Part shown: piece after piece, positions 23,350 through 34,245 of the stretch
How positions within the stretch are numbered: position 1 is the stretch's first letter
Layout: each line of letters opens with the position of its first letter
Assembly (NCBI GenBank): GCA_024336345.1
Contig: JANFOG010000006.1
Span: 2,046,001 to 2,110,000, forward strand
DNA length: 64,000 nt
Direction of reading: 5' to 3'
Source: Mariannaea sp. PMI_226
Lineage: Eukaryota > Ascomycota > Sordariomycetes > Hypocreales > Nectriaceae
The notes under the pieces: model-generated
What the model was told of the DNA's origin: nothing
The model's input: only the letters and a program-made list of their open reading frames with translations
The model's database searches: none
Position numbers and translations under genes: made by a program

Positions 23350-24684
23350 ATGGCTGACACAGAGATATACTCAACGTCGAGGAGGATCTTGGCCGTGGGG
23401 TTGGAAGGGGAGACTGCTGTTTTGTCGCAGGTTCTCAAAGGTTAGTAACTTTTTTTTATCGTGAGGATGCAACTTTGCTATATATATGATATATATATAT
23501 ATATATATCGCCACAAGAACCAAACTGCTTGCCTTCACATGGCCTTTCTTTGTATCCTCTTGTCACATATGTCAATCTCATTCACCTTACTGTATACTCT
23601 CGCGCATTAGCATTCACTAACAAGCTTGTCTCAGATCTCACTGGCACCGCTCCCACTACCCCCTCTGCCGAACTATCACTCGCCGGCACCACTCACCCGC
23701 TTACCCTGACCACTCCTTACTATTCTGCCACGGTACCGATCTGGCTAGATCTAATCACCAACCCGCCTGAGTGGTCGGCCTCGTTTCTTTCCCCGGAGGC
23801 TGTCGAAGTTCTTGCAGTCCTGGGCGGCGTCGTTGTCGTCTTTACCGCCGGCCCTGCCTCAGGCCCCGCGGCAGAGTCGACTCGCAGTTTGATCAGCCAT
23901 GTGGGCAAGGTGGTAAAGCAGGGCCTGGGTGGGTGGGACTGGGATGGCGTCGTGTTGGCTGTCGGAGTTGGGGATGGCGATGAGGACGAGTGGGATGAGA
24001 TATGTGCCGAGGCGGGGCTGGAGTTTGTCCTGCTGCGCAGTAAGGAGACCTCGGGCCGGAACGAGTTTGGAGGTACGTTATCTTGCAAACCTGTTTCTCT
24101 TTTTGAGGGGAGATTGAAATGCGAAGAAGAAAGGTGTGCTGTGCTAATCACAAAACTTTCACAAAAAAACAGAGAAAACAGGCATTGCTCGAGTTAGAGA
24201 AGCGCTGGAAGCCAACGACTGGACACAGCTTGAGGCCCCCTTCTCAGAGTCTGACTTTGGCGACTTTGAGTCCAGCTCTGCAAAGGGTGAGAACGACGAT
24301 AAGGAGGATTTGAATCCTGAGAAGATGGGCTTTGGCTTCGACCGTTCTGACTTCGAAGGCCTCCGCCACGCAATCTGGGAGGCAGGGCAACTCCAACACG
24401 ACGACGGTGATGATGATGATGATAATGATGGCGACGCCAAAAAGAGCAAAGATGACAAGGATAACGACAACGAGGGCAGTAAGGGAAAGGGAGTTTTCCC
24501 CTTGTCAGATGATAAGATCTCGGCTGATGCAGGGTTTGGAGACTTGGATGACGAGGAGATCGCCAAGGTGGAAAGAATGATGCGGAAGCTGCAAGCCGTT
24601 CGGGAAGCCGGTGAGGGCATGGGTGAGGAGCAGCGAAAGAGGATGGCCGCGAGAGCTGTCGAAGAGGTCATGAGAGAGTTATAG
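23350..24684 (+). CDS. IRC6: Irc6 / adaptin-binding p34 (AAGAB) family protein
   Basis: Three exons (23350-23440, 23635-24072, 24173-24684; introns 194 and 100 bases) give 346 residues. The N-terminal about 180 residues look like the small-GTPase-like fold of this family: RRILAVGLEGETAVLSQVLK at the start, then alternating strands with PIWLDLI and LGGVVVVFTAG. They lack a full P-loop. A Glu/Asp-rich segment with GFGFDRSDFEGLRHAIW follows, which is the family hallmark, then an Asp run, and an amphipathic C-terminal helix (DDEEIAKVERMMRKLQAVREA). Relatives bind clathrin adaptor subunits and help AP-complex assembly; yeast Irc6 was first noted through recombination foci. Intron 1 contains a long AT dinucleotide repeat. 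The homology call relies on overall layout and the FEGLRHAIW block. Confidence 0.82.
23479..23508. repeat. AT dinucleotide repeat inside IRC6 intron 1
   Basis: About 30 bases of (TA)n, with one interruption (TGATA), lie 38 bases after the donor site. It is a simple repeat and likely to be variable in length between strains. Confidence 0.9.
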
Positions 24685-27600
24685 AATCATCCTGGAATCA
24701 ATATAAAGGGGGGAAGAGTGGGAGGTGGGTGCATAACTGCAACCCGGCTGATGGCACCCGACAACAGCTACAGCAAGTATACTCTCTTCCCTCCTTTCTG
24801 TCTGCCTTTTTCCACCTATCCATTTCACCCCAGTATCAGTCTTTTGTTTTGCCCTCCCTCCGTCCATATCTGCCTACCCTATAAGAGTCAACCATCTCTT
24901 CTTCTCCATGACCGATGCCGGTCCTACTCATCTCCAACATGTGCTGCTTTTTAGGTTTGTTTCAAAGTCGATATATCTATCCCTCCTTATGGTTAATGTT
25001 CAGAATAGTCATCTAGCACGAAGACTGCACATTGGTGGGCGCCAGAGTAAAATTATTTCGTACGCAGTTTCTCTGTGCGAGCACACCAATGCGCACCTCG
25101 AGATCCGGACGATGTAACCAATTTCTCTATCAAACTAGATAATAATAGCGAATACTCCGAAATTCCTTGTATCACCAAGGTAGCGAATGACCTTCGGCAT
25201 TACAGGATGTGAGAAAACAAACAAGAATCACTGCCATCAATTTAGTCTCGGCGAGAACAATCCATTTTGCTGGAAGTTGCGTCCATTGCCCATAAGCCAG
25301 ATCATTCGTACTGATGCCAATCAATGTAATAGTCTTACTGCTAGTTTATTTTCATGTGCTAGAGGCATGAGTTAACGTGCCACTCATGTTGACAGAGTCC
25401 TCTCCTCGCTGTATCTCTATTCACAGTTAGCTGCTATGTCAGCCACAACTGAGAAGCAGATGTTGGACCTGTCGGCATTTTTTCTCGGCTTCGTCTATTT
25501 GGACCCTAGCGCGGCCTTCAAGGTCACGGTGGCAACTGGATCGATCTTGTATGAAGTTGGGTTGACTTTTCTGCCGCCTGGGTTCCTGGACAGAAGAGAT
25601 CGACTAGGGGTCTTGCCGTGAGGCGGACTGTTTGAGCTGGAGCTGTTCGGAAAAATCGAAAACCATGCATTTCTGGCCTCAGTCCTTCGGGGACTCCTGA
25701 CTACGCTGTCTGTTACACCAAATAACACAAAGACGCTTATTGAGCGCCCCTTTTCCTTTTGCCTCTGATTCACCTTTCACTGAAACGTTATGCAGACCAA
25801 GTTTGCGGAGCAATTGGCGCTCTGGAGATGTCCGGAGTGGTTCATTGGGCTATTTGTGCACCAGTGCATTCTCAACCCAAGTGCCAGTTTGGGTGTCTTT
25901 TGGTAGAAATATGATGGATATTATTGAACGGGTTCCAAGATTAGTTGTCTTGTTTATCATCTTCTCACGCATGACAAAGTTGGATACAAGACAATGATGG
26001 GTGCATGGGAGTCGCTAGCTGAAGCTATGCCATGCACTATGTACTGTGGCACCTCACGCCGACCCCTTACATGGCTGAACCATTTGGATGGAGTAAACTT
26101 GCCGCAGTCTATGTAGTGATGTGCTTGACTCCATCCAGTCTTGTCACATATTTCCTCCGGTACGAGCCACGACCTAGTCGCTGTTGTTGAGGAGCCACCT
26201 CGGTAATGAGAGACAAACGAAACGCTGAAATCGATGGATAGGCATACTATGCAATCCGCGCCAACTCAAGGCGCCTGACAGCGACAAACAGCGACAGACT
26301 GCACTGGCAATGGCGGTTAGATCGCACAAACAACTGAGACCAATCAGCCGAGAGCTAGCTAGCATCGATCAGCGCCCTGCAGGGCAGCACGGCGACGGCT
26401 CGACTTAACGCAAGGGGTTCAAGCCAAGCTTTTCTTTTTCCCTTCTTGCAAGCCGAGTATTGCCCGTACCGTATATAGGGTGGTTCTTACTGCACACGGT
26501 CTCGCTCCTCAGTCGGCTCTTCTCGAATCATGACTTGAACTAAGGGTTCTCGCGGGAAAAGATCGCGCTGGGCTTAACTTGGCTGAGACATGGCCCACGC
26601 TTGGAATGGATCAACTCCAAGGCCCGCTCTTTGACCAGATTTGGAGGTAAGAAAAGAACGACCTTGCCAGTCCAAGGATAATTCGTGGCGCTCACCAAGC
26701 TAGATCCTCCCGACCATCGTCACTTGCGTCCTAATCCGTGCATTGTGCAGGAGCACCAAACAGGGGACGACTCACGTTTCAGCGCGTCCGCCCGGAAGCG
26801 TGCTGTGTTTGCCTGGTTGTGTCTGAGACCTGAGAGCTAGTTAGAGCTTAGGCGCTTGGGGCAATGATGTTGTGAACCCCACGGATCAGGGCAAGCCAAC
26901 CCAGTCCCATGTGGGCGATGAAAGCGATCCGCCGAGCTGGGCGTGCCAGAGCCCAAAGACCTTGGCAAAGCTCTCGCGTTGAGGAAGGGAACCCAACCAC
27001 ATACTGCATAGTAGTAGTATGTATCTGGCATTCTTAGGTCTGTTCAAAGTCCTGATCAAACAACACTAGTGCATACGTAGTAGGTGGAGCGCGGAGTCTT
27101 TCTGCACAAAGGATGCATTAGACTCCTGAAGGATGCATGTCGTATTCTACCCCAGTTGCCCAGGGCTGGAGGAATCATGAGGGCTCCGCGGCCGCTTCAG
27201 CACACTGCAGCCCGATGGTGGATCCTGGCTTCCACCAGTCCCCCGTTCAAGCTCACAACGTACGTAGTAACTTATAACCATTGGACAAACCCACGACCAG
27301 TCATTCTTCATCCTGACCGACTGTTAGTTATGTGGGGCGCGACTGTGTGTGTGAGGCGCAACCACACCTCGTACAGGATAGGAGACTGGTTGGCTTTTTT
27401 TTCTCACTGATATCTTCGTCCCGTATTTCGTACGATTATTCAAAACAACTGCAACTCGACACATCGTGCGGCTCAGAGCGGGCAAGGCTTGGCCTCCCAG
27501 TAAAGTGGCTGACAAAAAGCCGAGAGAGGCGTGCTCCCTTTTTCTTTTCTTTTCTTTTATTTTTTCCCGGGTTTTTATTGAATATGCCATGGTTCAGGCA

Positions 27601-28768
27601 TACGTAGGGTTTGCCACCGGAATTGCTCTTGATATCTGCGATTCCCCTTTCTGAGAACGAATGTTATTGGCATCACTCTCGCCACTGGCTTCAAGCACAA
27701 TGACTTCAAGCATAGGAAAGCTGTGTGCAAAAAGGGGGAGAGCTTCACGCCCCCGATCCATTCCGTGTCGCACACAAGCTTCCACCCATGCAAGCTGAGC
27801 GCTAAGTCGGCAAGGCAAAAGATGGTCACACGGTTCCCTCCTAGTCAGCTTTGGTGCATCGGACAAGAGCCAACCTGCCTTCGCAGAGACGTACCCTATG
27901 CCCGCAATAGATGGGCACAAAACTAAAGAGGTTTGACTTTTCGTGCTTCGTACGACCAGACAACCGAGCGTTGCATTATTTTGTTCGCTACCTGGCCGAC
28001 AAGTGCACACGTTCTGTGTGCTGGCTTTGGAGAGCAGTGAAGCAAGAGAGCCTTGATTGGCTGCTTGTGTCACGGACCCTGCAAGGTACGAGACGCGGGA
28101 GTGGCTCGGGTCTCGACTGTATCAGGGGTAATGGCGCAGATGGTGTCCTGGCGCCCCATCGTGGCCCTGGCCTTGCTTTGGGTCAATGGTCAATGGCACA
28201 CAGTGCTGAAAACATCGTCCATCCAACTGGTACCAAGTCTCTCATTCTCTCATCTAGGATACGTATATGGTGTCTCATGACAGGTGAATTAAGCTTGAAA
28301 GAGGAAACTGTACGCTATTACCACAATATTTCCGTGGAGTATTTGAGCAAAACATGTAACATGTTAACTGTTGGCTGAGACCAGTGATTGAGAGACTTGA
28401 TCATCGCAGTTTGACCGGAGTCGGTGTGCCTTTTCAAGACGAGTAAGCTCCCCCTAACCTGTAACCTGTATTATGTATCAACGATCGATGGAACCTGTGA
28501 TACATGAGACTGTCGAGTACATTCCGATTTATGAATCGACACGAGAACGGGGAGCTGGAAACAAGAGCCAAGCTAGGGGATAAACCCGGCTGTGAATTTG
28601 CAAACATGACACTCGTAGTTATAAAAGTCCGTTGAACCACATGCGAACAAAGCAGCTAAGGGGTAGGGGTCTACCATAGCCGCTGTGCAGTAGTCTATGG
28701 CCTCAACCTTAGGGCTAAAACGTCGAGGACAAACAACTCACCAGCTCTCTCCTGATCTTTGTTGCCTG

Positions 28769-28822
28769 CATCACTAGGCCTTTCAAATAGAGCTGCATCA
28801 CGAGGCCTTTCAAATACAGCTG
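28769..28822. repeat. Two-copy 27-base tandem duplication
   Basis: Two adjacent 27-base units share the core AGGCCTTTCAAATA; they differ at two positions (CACTAGG/CACGAGG and TAGAG/TACAG). The first bases of a third copy (CATCA) follow. Confidence 0.85.
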
Positions 28823-31800
28823 CATCATGCCAAAGCATGAAAGATAGACTTGGTCCAAGTCCACATGATGAAGTTGAATCGCAGGCGCGCTGGATAGCTG
28901 TGTGCAGTAGACGTAAGTTCAGGCATCACGACGTAACGCGCTGCATGACGATAAGGGAATAAGTTTTGAAGCCTGTATTGTACTGTAAGCTCTTATCCGT
29001 TCCATGGCTACTGCTGGATAGGTGGGTGTTCCGTTCAGCCAAAGGAATCTATTAGAAATGGCATGATTCCGATTTTGCTCTCCGTTCAGATCTGACAGGG
29101 GAACCTGTTGATGTCTACAGAGAGCATCGTGTCACACGCCCACGCGTTATCCCTGTATTAAGCGAAAAGTGGAGGATGAGTGTTTAACATCGAAAGTTGA
29201 GCTTTGTGCGTTATTGGTCCTGACGTGCTGTTTGGGCACCCCTTTTTCCTTTTCGGCCACAGCCAGAAGTATTCGGTACACCCTAAGCCAAAACATGTTA
29301 TTAGCTTAGGGCATGCCCATCGTTCTGATCTTGAAAGAAAATAATGGTTTGTTTGGTTTTTGCAATACTCGACACGATATGTAATTACTGGTTGAGAGAT
29401 GCAGTCTCCACATCCTTCCAGGAACGCTAAGAGAAAAAACCGCAAGGTTTAGAGGGAATTCAGCAGTGATGCCAGAATTGATTCACCACACAGAAGTACC
29501 ATTCCGTTACGTAGTATTCGTAGTATGTATGACACTGGTTTTTGCTTGGCGCTGACGTTTGGGAGAGCGGGACACACTCATGCTGAGATGCGTACATGGT
29601 AGATATCGTATTGACCTATGCCGGCTGATAATTGGATGAGCGAAACGTGGATTCGAGTAACTGGACACGGCGCGTCTCCGCCTTGTCGAGTCTTGATCAG
29701 TGATCATGTCCTCGACGATGGTATCGGTGTCAGCCAAAGAGGAGTCTCCATAAATCCTGTAGGATAAACTCTCATGAAGCTGGGATTTCGGATCCATGAT
29801 CTGGAAGATCGCTCGCACCAATTAGTAGTTTGTCTCCGCATTGCTCACGTTTTGAGAGCGGATGAACGCAGCAAAATAGCCTACCCGGGATAAACATGCG
29901 GAATAGAAGAATGCAGATTGGGGGACTTATTCAATGCGTTGCACGTGCTCGATTATACCTAAATCAGATCACCGCCAATCAGCGAACGCAACAAATTGAA
30001 CATGAAATTTATGCTGCTGCTGACGTTTGATAACTTCATTGTTTACTCCCTCTCTCATATATGGAGCCAAAGTTGGTAGTCTACTCCAGACCATGAGGCT
30101 GAACAAGTGAGGATCAACGCGATTTGGGAAAGTCAAGCCCGTAGTCTGCTTGCAATACCCTCCACTGCATTCCCTTCACTATCATGTAACATTGTCATTG
30201 TTGTAACGGGGAACCGGCTTCCTTGCCATTCCATCTACCTCTCTAATTCGTTGTCAAGTTTTCTCTGCGACGATCAATTGTTTCGCAAGTTCGTTTGTCT
30301 CGGGGATTCTGACGATATTGGGAAACCTGTTGCTCAGTACGTATGCCCGCCCATGACAAAAGAAAATCGGCCTACTTTTGAAGGAAAGCATTATATGTTG
30401 ACCAGAGCAAATCGTCAGTTTAACACGTACAGGACTAACTGCCTTCACTGATACAGTCATCAGCATCATATTCTTCTCGGAGTGCCTAGATACATAAAGT
30501 ACAGTAAAGCACCCTATACGTGCACGGTGCCTTTGCGGGAAGGTGAGGGCGAGAAAAAAAGACCCAACAGGGGGCGTCCACTAAGGAAGAAGCCGGTTTG
30601 GGGGCCGAGGGGCCGGTGCGGCATGGAGCAGGCCGCACTGTCGCAATCGTGCGTACCTTGCATTAGTGTAAGTTTGGGGAGGGCCATGGGGGTAGTCAGT
30701 ATCCACGCTGCCCCTGTCTGGACTCTTCTCGCCGTGAGCTTGAGCCCTGGGGATCAACAAGACAATCCCCTGCCGAGACAGGAAAGACTTGCATGACAAT
30801 CATCCTGGTCCAACGTTCGGGAGACCCTTTTGGTGGGAATTTTTTTCTTTCCGGGGAAGAGTGCAAGAGAACTCTGAGGCACCTGAAGCTTTTTCGCATG
30901 AAGCCTAAGGGTCCTGTTAATGCCTGAGCGTTCTGGAACTTGACGGGGCACGAAGTTGGGTTCTCAAGTAGTCGCTATTGGAACTGATTGTCTTGCCTGC
31001 AGCCTCAGGAATACAAAACCCGGAGTAGGCGTTGCAGTGTAGGGGTGTTCGTTCTCAACGGTGCCCTCTCCACATCGTGCGGATTGGGTGAGGATGAAGA
31101 GACTGTTGCAACGCCCGACCACAGGACGGTACATGGCACGTGCTAGGAACTGACAAGACCCAGGCTTTCAGCCCCGATAGAGACAGCAAAAGACGGTTTG
31201 GTCAACGGACCACGGGAAGCTAGAAACTGGTGACCAGAGGTCAAAAGCCAAAGTGCACGGTTGGATAGTTGTGCTATTCCAGAATGGAAGCGGTTTTGCC
31301 ACCACTGGTGCAACAGTCATTGTACAGTAGAGTTTCGTTCAGTGGCAACTGTCTCCGCCTGAGCTCCCTGTTGATGCCGGGGTTAGGCTGCACAAATTGT
31401 TGCTCTCTGTTTGTCAGAAGTGCCAAACCCGTCTTTTGCGGTCGATTTTCGCCTCGGTGTCGATGAACGCGCAAGGCGATCCGCGAGCTTTTGGCCCCTT
31501 GACGTAAGTGCGGCGGTGCCCAAGAAGGTCTAGGGTCGTTTGTGATGACCTTCCCGACGGTAATGGCGGATCGGAAGTGCAAAGCATGACGGATCAATGT
31601 GGGATCGAAGAAGGATGATGGGTTGAAATGTGAGAGAGAGGCTGTTGATTCTACTGTACTACCCAAGATAGGTAAGTTCCTAGTATGGTAGCAAGGTAGG
31701 AGCCAAGCGTAAAGGTACCTTACCTAAGGCGGGTATCAAGCGTCATGAACATGCTGAAAGGAACACTGTGCAGGCAAATGCAACCTTAGTTGGGGTGGAT

Positions 31801-32420
31801 AGCCAATCCAGGGTCGAGCATCAGCCGGGTACCTGAATGGTGCCTGGATGATTTGTGGATGGCTGCCCACTGCACACTCCCCACCCCATACTGGCTTTTC
31901 GTTGGCTGCTCGTCCTGGGAACGATGCACGTGAGTGGCCTCTGACTGGATTTGGCTGGTCCGTGGGCCTCACGCAGACCGGGTACGAATCCCCAGGCCAC
32001 AGAGGCACGTACCATCGGGACAATGGGAGACATGGGAGACATAGGAGACATGGGGTGAAGAGTCTAACCTGCCTCCCTCACTGGCAGCTACCTTCCTACC
32101 GAAGGTACTGGCGAGTTACAAGGAGCGCCAGAGTTAGGATACGGTTCCTGCCATAGGAGTTGTGAGGAATCAGGCTCACAAAGGACAGCAAGTTCCGAGG
32201 CCGGTCAGTGCCAAAGGATCAGCAAGCGGCTATCAGGAAAGGGGACCCTGGCGTGATGCTTCGCTCGTTTCTCCTAGATTCGGCTGGTGCGTAGTACATC
32301 TGAAGCTCAATGCTCCTTGTCCCTTCTTGACCCATTGCACGCCGTCAGCACGCGTTGGATTGGATGAGTGGACTGTCTGTTGTGGATTTGTGGGATAACA
32401 CCAATACGTACAGATTACAT

Positions 32421-32447
32421 ACTGTACCAGTACAAAATTGGTACAGT
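32421..32447. repeat. Perfect 9-base inverted repeat with 9-base spacer
   Basis: ACTGTACCA (32421-32429) and TGGTACAGT (32439-32447) are perfect reverse complements. It could form a hairpin or be a palindromic protein site. There is no neighbouring gene to assign it to. Confidence 0.6.
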
Positions 32448-33074
32448 CTCTCAACAGCAAGAGGCCTAAAAATAACATAAACATAAGGTACATAGGTGCA
32501 GAGTACACTACTCCGTACTCGCAGAGGCCTTTGGTGCATCTATGGACTTATGTAAGGAGCTGCAACGAAAGCTAATGAAGAATTCACACAGGACGGGGGT
32601 TAGAACCACCCATCTTGAGAATAGTGGCATCTATTAGCTGCCAAGAATTACATCATTGCATGCCTACCTTGGGAGCCAGGATCGGCTAACCAGTGTAAAC
32701 AGTGGCTCGACGTTTTCCCAGGTTGTCGACTGGGCTATACTGTGGAAACACCGACGAATATTTTCTTGGGAAATGGGGAGGTGGAGGAGTTGTTCAATTT
32801 GTATTGATGCTGTTTTGCCCTCCAAAGAACTACTTTGTGTTTGGCCCAACTGGCTACGTCTAGCCACTGTCACCAGCTGTTTACAATTGTGCTTCGAAGC
32901 TCCTGTTGACTGAAGCGCACTTCCGTACGTGGGCATCGTCGGGTGGCCCAAGTCCCCAGGCGGCCAGCGAGAGGCCAGCAGCCGACACAGGGGTATGCAA
33001 CCAGGATCAAACAGAGGACCAGGTCGAAACCCCGAGTCGAGCCCGCCTACAGTTTTGTGCTGCACCACCACACT

Positions 33075-33241
33075 GGGGTTTGGGGGGGGGGGCCTGATTC
33101 AACTGCCTTGGTGGCAAGATGCTTTGATGCGAATGTGAATGGAATAAGCAAAGTGCTACAGCGCCCGTCATCCTGCAGGACTCTCTCTCTTGAGTTTGGG
33201 GGGGGGGGTTCCTTCTGAGAGGGGGGAGAGGCGGGGGGGGT
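33075..33241 (+). repeat. Cluster of long G-runs (G-quadruplex potential)
   Basis: Runs of four G and about eleven G (33075-33092), another of about eleven G (33198-33208), then six and eight G (33221-33241), lie on the plus strand roughly 400 bases before the ATG-free leader of the homeodomain gene. Confidence 0.7.
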
Positions 33242-33647
33242 ACAACTGCCTTGCCGCACTGAGTGGTAGAAAGCATGAAAGCTGAATGGTCAGCCATGTT
33301 TTGGAGATGTGTCTGACTTGATCAGCGTAGGGTACTTTAGGGGTAAGTAGCAAGACCAATTCCATCCCCGTATCCATACCTATTCTGAAGTGTGAGTCGG
33401 GTTGGTGAGGCAGGCTAAGGTACCTGAGTGGAGGTTTCAAGGCCTTTTCCCACGTCTCTGCCACCCATTGTTGTTCACACCCACGCACGCCACACGCCGG
33501 CTCTCAGTTGTATCGGGCCAGTGCCTGCCCGCCCACAATGCCCGCCCACATCACCTACTGCACGCGCTGCTACCCACTGATAGGAGCCCACTTACTGCAT
33601 CTGCGCGCTGCTGCCCACTCGCTGGTCGCCCACCGCTCAGAGCCCAT

Positions 33648-34245
33648 GTCCCTTTTTTTTTTTTCCCTCTTCTCCTTTGAAGTCCCCTCCCCCGTTTTCC
33701 TTCTGCATTTTGCATCGTCAGTCCCTCCTTGTGACCGCTTCTTCCCCTTCTTCCCCCCCGCTCACTATTTTTTTCTTTTCTTTCCTTCCAGTCGCTCTCT
33801 TGTGCATCTTCATCTTCAATCTACCATCTCGGCACCCGTCACTCTTTCCGGGTCTGTTTCTTTCTCATTGGGTTTGGACGCTCTTACCACAGCGCTTCTG
33901 CCTCGATAACATCACGAATCAGTCCTTCCCTTCTTACAGGTTTAGGACGATACACTCATTTTCTCGGCTCCCTACCTACGGGATCTCATCACATTCTCTT
34001 AGTCCCTAGCACAGCTACTTCTAACACTCATTTTTCACCTCGAACCAACTTGGTCGTCTTTCGTCGCATTTCCTTGTTCAGAACGTAACTCGCTTAATCG
34101 ACACTCGAACATCTCGACGCGCTCTTCACTGCCGAATCCCAAAAACAACGGCTGTGATCATACCAAGACATAATTCCAGTAATTCGACACCTTCATATTT
34201 ATTTCACCACAAAGGGATACCGTACAAGCGATAATCATCATCACA
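33648..34245 (+). promoter_or_regulatory. ATG-free leader of the homeodomain gene
   Basis: About 598 bases before the start codon contain no ATG. The first half is strongly C/T-rich (33650-33850); the second has more even base composition and still lacks ATG. This pattern fits a long transcribed 5' leader. The transcription start itself cannot be read from the sequence. Confidence 0.6.

Larger units (their letters stand above)
24685..33647. other. Nine-kilobase region without recognisable genes
   Basis: Six-frame reading finds only short, low-complexity or unrecognisable frames; the longest, at 27594-28073 minus, resembles no family. There are no terminal repeats, target duplications, transposase or reverse-transcriptase motifs, and no obvious ribosomal or tRNA gene. 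Local landmarks are a 27-base tandem duplication (28769-28822), a 9-base inverted repeat (32421-32447), a TACCTA/GGTACC cluster (31668-31735), short GACATGGGA direct repeats (32027-32051) and G-runs (33075-33241). It could hold long regulatory DNA of the homeodomain gene, non-coding RNAs or degenerate sequence; none of this is demonstrated. Confidence 0.5.

Noticed and set aside
27594..28073. 159-residue minus-strand frame in the gene-poor region
   Set aside because: No recognisable domain, no plausible introns extending it and ordinary random-frame composition.
31975..32000. GGGTACGAATCCCC resembling a Pol III B-box
   Set aside because: The second T of TTCGA is missing, and no cloverleaf can be drawn upstream.
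32586..32612. GGGGGTTAGAACCACCC resembling a tRNA T-arm
   Set aside because: No matching acceptor, D or anticodon arms around it, and the T-loop does not fit the TTCRANY pattern.
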